From assembly GCA_005887895.1 (NCBI GenBank), contig VBPC01000175.1, positions 1 to 39,854 on the forward strand: 39,854 nucleotides of DNA. Direction: 5' to 3'. The notes under the pieces are model-generated. The model was not told the origin of the DNA. It saw only the letters and a list, made by a program, of their open reading frames with translations, and made no database searches. Shown here in pieces: positions 38,178 through 39,854 of this stretch. A program made the translations under genes and the position numbers. The stretch comes from Candidatus Rokuibacteriota bacterium (lineage in GTDB: Bacteria; Methylomirabilota; Methylomirabilia; Rokubacteriales; CSP1-6). Numbering within the stretch: the stretch's first letter is position 1; every line of letters begins with the position of its first letter.

Positions 38178-38984
38178 CTAGCGCGTCGCCGTGCTGGTCT
38201 TCCCGCGGAGCAGCGCGCGCGCCTTGACGGCCGCCTCGCTCTTCGGATAGTCCTTCTCGACGCGATCCCACGTCTGGCGCGCGCGGTTCTCGTCGCGGAG
38301 CGCCCGGTGACAGAGGCCCATCTTGAGCAGGGCGTCGGGGACCTTCGGCGAGCTCGGCGCGACGTCGATGACCTTCTGGAACTCGACGAGAGCCTGGCGG
38401 TAGTCGCGCTGCACGTAGTACGCCTCGCCGATCCAGTACTGGGCGTTGCCGACCAGGCGATGGCCCGGATGCTTGGCGATGAAATCGACGAAGTCGAGCA
38501 CCGCCTGGCCGTACTCGTGGGCGCGGAACGTGGCCAGCGCGGCGTTGTACACCTGCTCGGGGTTCTCCACGCGCGGCGCCGGGCCGCGGGGCTCGGGCGC
38601 GCGCGCGGCCGGCTCGCGCGGCGCGGGCTCGGGCGGACGCTCGACCGGCGCCACCGTGGGCCTCGCCGTCGGCGAGGGCGGCGTGGCGGCCGCCTTCGCG
38701 TCGCGGGCCTCGGTCTCGGCCGCCTCGAGTCGCGCGCGGAGCGCGGCGACCTCCGCGACCGCGTCCTTGTGCGCCTTGTCGAGCTCGGTCAGCCGCGTGT
38801 CGAGGCCGCGGCTCTCGGCGGCCGTGCGCGCGAGCTCATGGCTCGTCGCTTCCTGGGCCTGGCGCAGATCGGTGACTTCTCCGCGAAGGGTGGCGACGTC
38901 GGTGCGAATGCGGTGATAGGACGCCCGCGTCGCGCAACCGGTCGCGAGCAGCGCGACGATGACCAGCGCGAGCGGACGGGCCAT
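38178..38984 (-). CDS. YbgF/CpoB-like periplasmic TPR lipoprotein
   Basis: Envelope protein in the style of the Tol-Pal associated factor YbgF/CpoB. The chosen ATG at 38984 gives a lipoprotein signal with lipobox LATGC (Cys17); a longer reading from 39071 would put the signal peptide inside the protein. Then come a coiled-coil region (residues about 25-110, TDVATLRGEVTDLRQAQEAT), a proline/alanine-rich linker, and three tetratricopeptide-type repeats in the C-terminal 130 residues (VYNAALATFRAHEYGQAVLD, AQYWIGEAYYVQRDYRQAL, LLKMGLCHRALRDENRARQT). This order matches YbgF, although tol-pal genes are not in the window. A near-leaderless promoter lies upstream. Confidence 0.85.
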   Translation of the reverse strand: MARPLALVIVALLATGCATRASYHRIRTDVATLRGEVTDLRQAQEATSHELARTAAESRGLDTRLTELDKAHKDAVAEVAALRARLEAAETEARDAKAAATPPSPTARPTVAPVERPPEPAPREPAARAPEPRGPAPRVENPEQVYNAALATFRAHEYGQAVLDFVDFIAKHPGHRLVGNAQYWIGEAYYVQRDYRQALVEFQKVIDVAPSSPKVPDALLKMGLCHRALRDENRARQTWDRVEKDYPKSEAAVKARALLRGKTSTATR

Positions 38985-38993
38985 TGGCGGCTG

Positions 38994-39023
38994 ACCGTAA
39001 CACGCGCGCGAAAACGAAGTCAA
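38994..39023 (-). promoter_or_regulatory. Candidate promoter for the YbgF/CpoB-like gene
   Basis: On the minus strand TTGACT (39023-39018), 18 bases, then TACGGT (38999-38994), ending 9 bases before the ATG at 38984. The -35 has five of six consensus bases; the -10 keeps the TA and final T. Confidence 0.4.
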
Positions 39024-39033
39024 TTCTCGGGAC

Positions 39034-39050
39034 GCCGGCGGTGGTCCGGC
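39034..39050 (-). terminator. Hairpin after moeA (weak terminator candidate)
   Basis: GCCGG-ACCACCG-CCGGC forms a 5-bp stem with a 7-base loop, 18 bases below the moeA stop on the minus strand. There is no T-run after it, so it could be a weak or factor-dependent stop, or chance in GC-rich DNA. Confidence 0.2.
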
Positions 39051-39067
39051 AGTACCCTCAACCGATC

Positions 39068-39298
39068 TCACACATCACGAGCTGGAACCTCTCGTAATAC
39101 AATGACTTCAACACCCTCGCCAGTGGCAATCGTGGTGTCGGGCGGGACCACGGCAAGGCCGTCCGCCGCGACCATCGAGCGCAGGATCGCCGAGCCCTGC
39201 TCTCCGGTGAGCCGGACGCCGAGGGTTCCCTCGCCGTCGCTCTCTAGCCGCACGCGGAGATAGCCCCGCCGCGCGCCGGGGTTGGCGATCGGCGAGAA
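39068..39298 (-). pseudogene. moeA: Molybdopterin molybdenumtransferase MoeA, C-terminal fragment in a shifted frame
   Basis: The frame downstream of the moeA stop encodes the MoeA C-terminal domain: PIANPGARRGYLRV, LTGEQGSAILRSMVAADGLA and VVPPDTTIATGEGVEVIVL. It is in the -1 frame relative to the N-terminal part, and no start codon or ribosome site marks an independent gene. Some 20-25 residues normally found between FELFVR and the NPG strand are missing. The last codons (TTA, GTA, CGA, ATT and similar) are more AT-rich than the rest of the window. Confidence 0.8.
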
Positions 39299-39854
39299 CG
39301 CACGAACAGCTCGAACGTCACCATCGCCGAGACGGGGTTACCGGGCAGGCCGAAGAACGGCCGCCCACCGAGCGAGCCGAAGGTGATGGGCTTGCCGGGG
39401 CGCATCGAGACCTTCCACAGGTGCAGCTCGGCGCCGGCCCGCGTCAGCGCCTCGCGCACCAGATCGAGCTCGCCGACGGAGACGCCCGCCGACGACAGGA
39501 TCACGTCGGCGTCGCGGGCGCGGCGCACGCGCTCCTCGATCGCCTCCAGGCGATCGGGCGCGACGCCGAGGCTCACCGGATCGCCGCCCGCCTCGAGGAC
39601 CTGGGCCATGAGCGAGTACGTATTCGTGTTGGGAATCTGTCCGGGGCCGGGCTCGGTGCCGAGGTCGGCGAGCTCGTTGCCCGTCGACAGGATGGCGACG
39701 CGCGGCCGCCGGTAGACCGCCACCTGGCCGTGGCCGAGCGTGGCGAGCAGCCCGATCTCAGCGGCGGTCAGGAGCGTCCCCGGCTCGAGCACCCGATCGC
39801 CGGCGCGCACGTCCTCGCCGGCCGCCCGCACGTACGCCGCCGCCTCGACGGCGC
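39244..39854 (-). CDS. moeA: Molybdopterin molybdenumtransferase MoeA, internal part (runs off the window; 3' interrupted)
   Basis: MoeA inserts molybdate into adenylylated molybdopterin. The frame is open to the window edge, so the N-terminus is outside. Present: GEDVRAGDRVLEPGTLLTAA, YRRPRVAILSTGNEL, GQIPNTNTYSLMAQVL, the MoCF site ILSSAGVSVGELDLVREAL, KVSMRPGKPITFG and FGLPGNPVSAMVTFELFVR. After FELFVR it turns into SRRSPTPARGGAISACG and a stop at 39244, while the true C-terminal domain continues in the -1 frame. It acts downstream of MoaA (8353-9378). Confidence 0.9.
   Translation of the reverse strand, partial: AVEAAAYVRAAGEDVRAGDRVLEPGTLLTAAEIGLLATLGHGQVAVYRRPRVAILSTGNELADLGTEPGPGQIPNTNTYSLMAQVLEAGGDPVSLGVAPDRLEAIEERVRRARDADVILSSAGVSVGELDLVREALTRAGAELHLWKVSMRPGKPITFGSLGGRPFFGLPGNPVSAMVTFELFVRSRRSPTPARGGAISACG

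Noticed and set aside
39034..39050. Strong intrinsic terminator
   Set aside because: Short stem without a following T-run; kept only as a weak candidate.

Overview
The window is a gene-dense, very GC-rich stretch of a bacterial chromosome (roughly 70% GC by eye). Almost every base is coding, and genes commonly overlap their neighbours by 1-8 bases (GTGA, ATGA or TGATG junctions). Lgt, a YbgF/CpoB-like lipoprotein and sugar-nucleotide pathways of the O-antigen type point to a diderm bacterium. The run dprA-topA-xerC-hslV-hslU-argB-argD-argF-argG and the MoaA plus long radical SAM pair suggest an uncultivated soil or sediment lineage of the Methylomirabilota/Rokubacteria or deltaproteobacterial sort. 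The taxonomy is inference. There is no transposase, integrase, CRISPR array or phage module, and no gene-free stretch over 300 bases.

Layout. (1) 1-4457, plus strand: the end of glutamate synthase large subunit gltB, then gltD (nitrogen assimilation). (2) 11081 down to 4437, minus strand: a TIGR03960-type radical SAM protein, moaA, a chlorite-dismutase-family heme protein, a broken gene joining a nuclease-like domain to a class III nucleotide cyclase, a pyridoxamine-oxidase-fold protein, a DUF1624-like membrane protein, a possible 26-residue ORF and a DUF4124 protein. (3) 11105-15903, plus strand: five overlapping or nearly touching genes for cell-surface glycan work: a polyprenyl-phosphate-type glycosyltransferase, a polysaccharide-deacetylase-like protein, an internally duplicated FMN-split-barrel protein, a sulfotransferase and a methyltransferase. 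(4) 20609 down to 15911, minus strand: a WbpB/WbpD/WbpE-like set for a 2,3-diacetamido uronic acid sugar nucleotide, then an NAD-dependent epimerase and a second DegT-type aminotransferase. Regions 3 and 4 converge and together look like a surface polysaccharide or glycan modification locus. (5) 22853 down to 20647: lgt and rtcB, with an MBL-fold hydrolase divergent from lgt. (6) 23724-24006, minus strand: tRNA-Gly, tRNA-Cys and tRNA-Leu. (7) 38111 down to 24054, minus strand: fourteen nearly contiguous housekeeping genes (dprA, topA, xerC, hslV, hslU, argB, argD, argF, argG, comB, pgsA, plsY, gpsA, galT). (8) 38178-39854, minus strand: a ybgF/cpoB-like lipoprotein gene and the interrupted end of moeA.

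The most notable observations are three genes (cyclase, argD, moeA) each interrupted by a small loss of the same phase (3n+1 bases) that also seems to remove conserved residues; a gpsA without a canonical start codon; an unusual nuclease-fold plus cyclase architecture; a duplicated flavin-reductase-like protein inside a glycan operon; and a repeated arrangement in which a good -10 box lies only 6-9 bases before the start codon, suggesting leaderless or near-leaderless transcripts.
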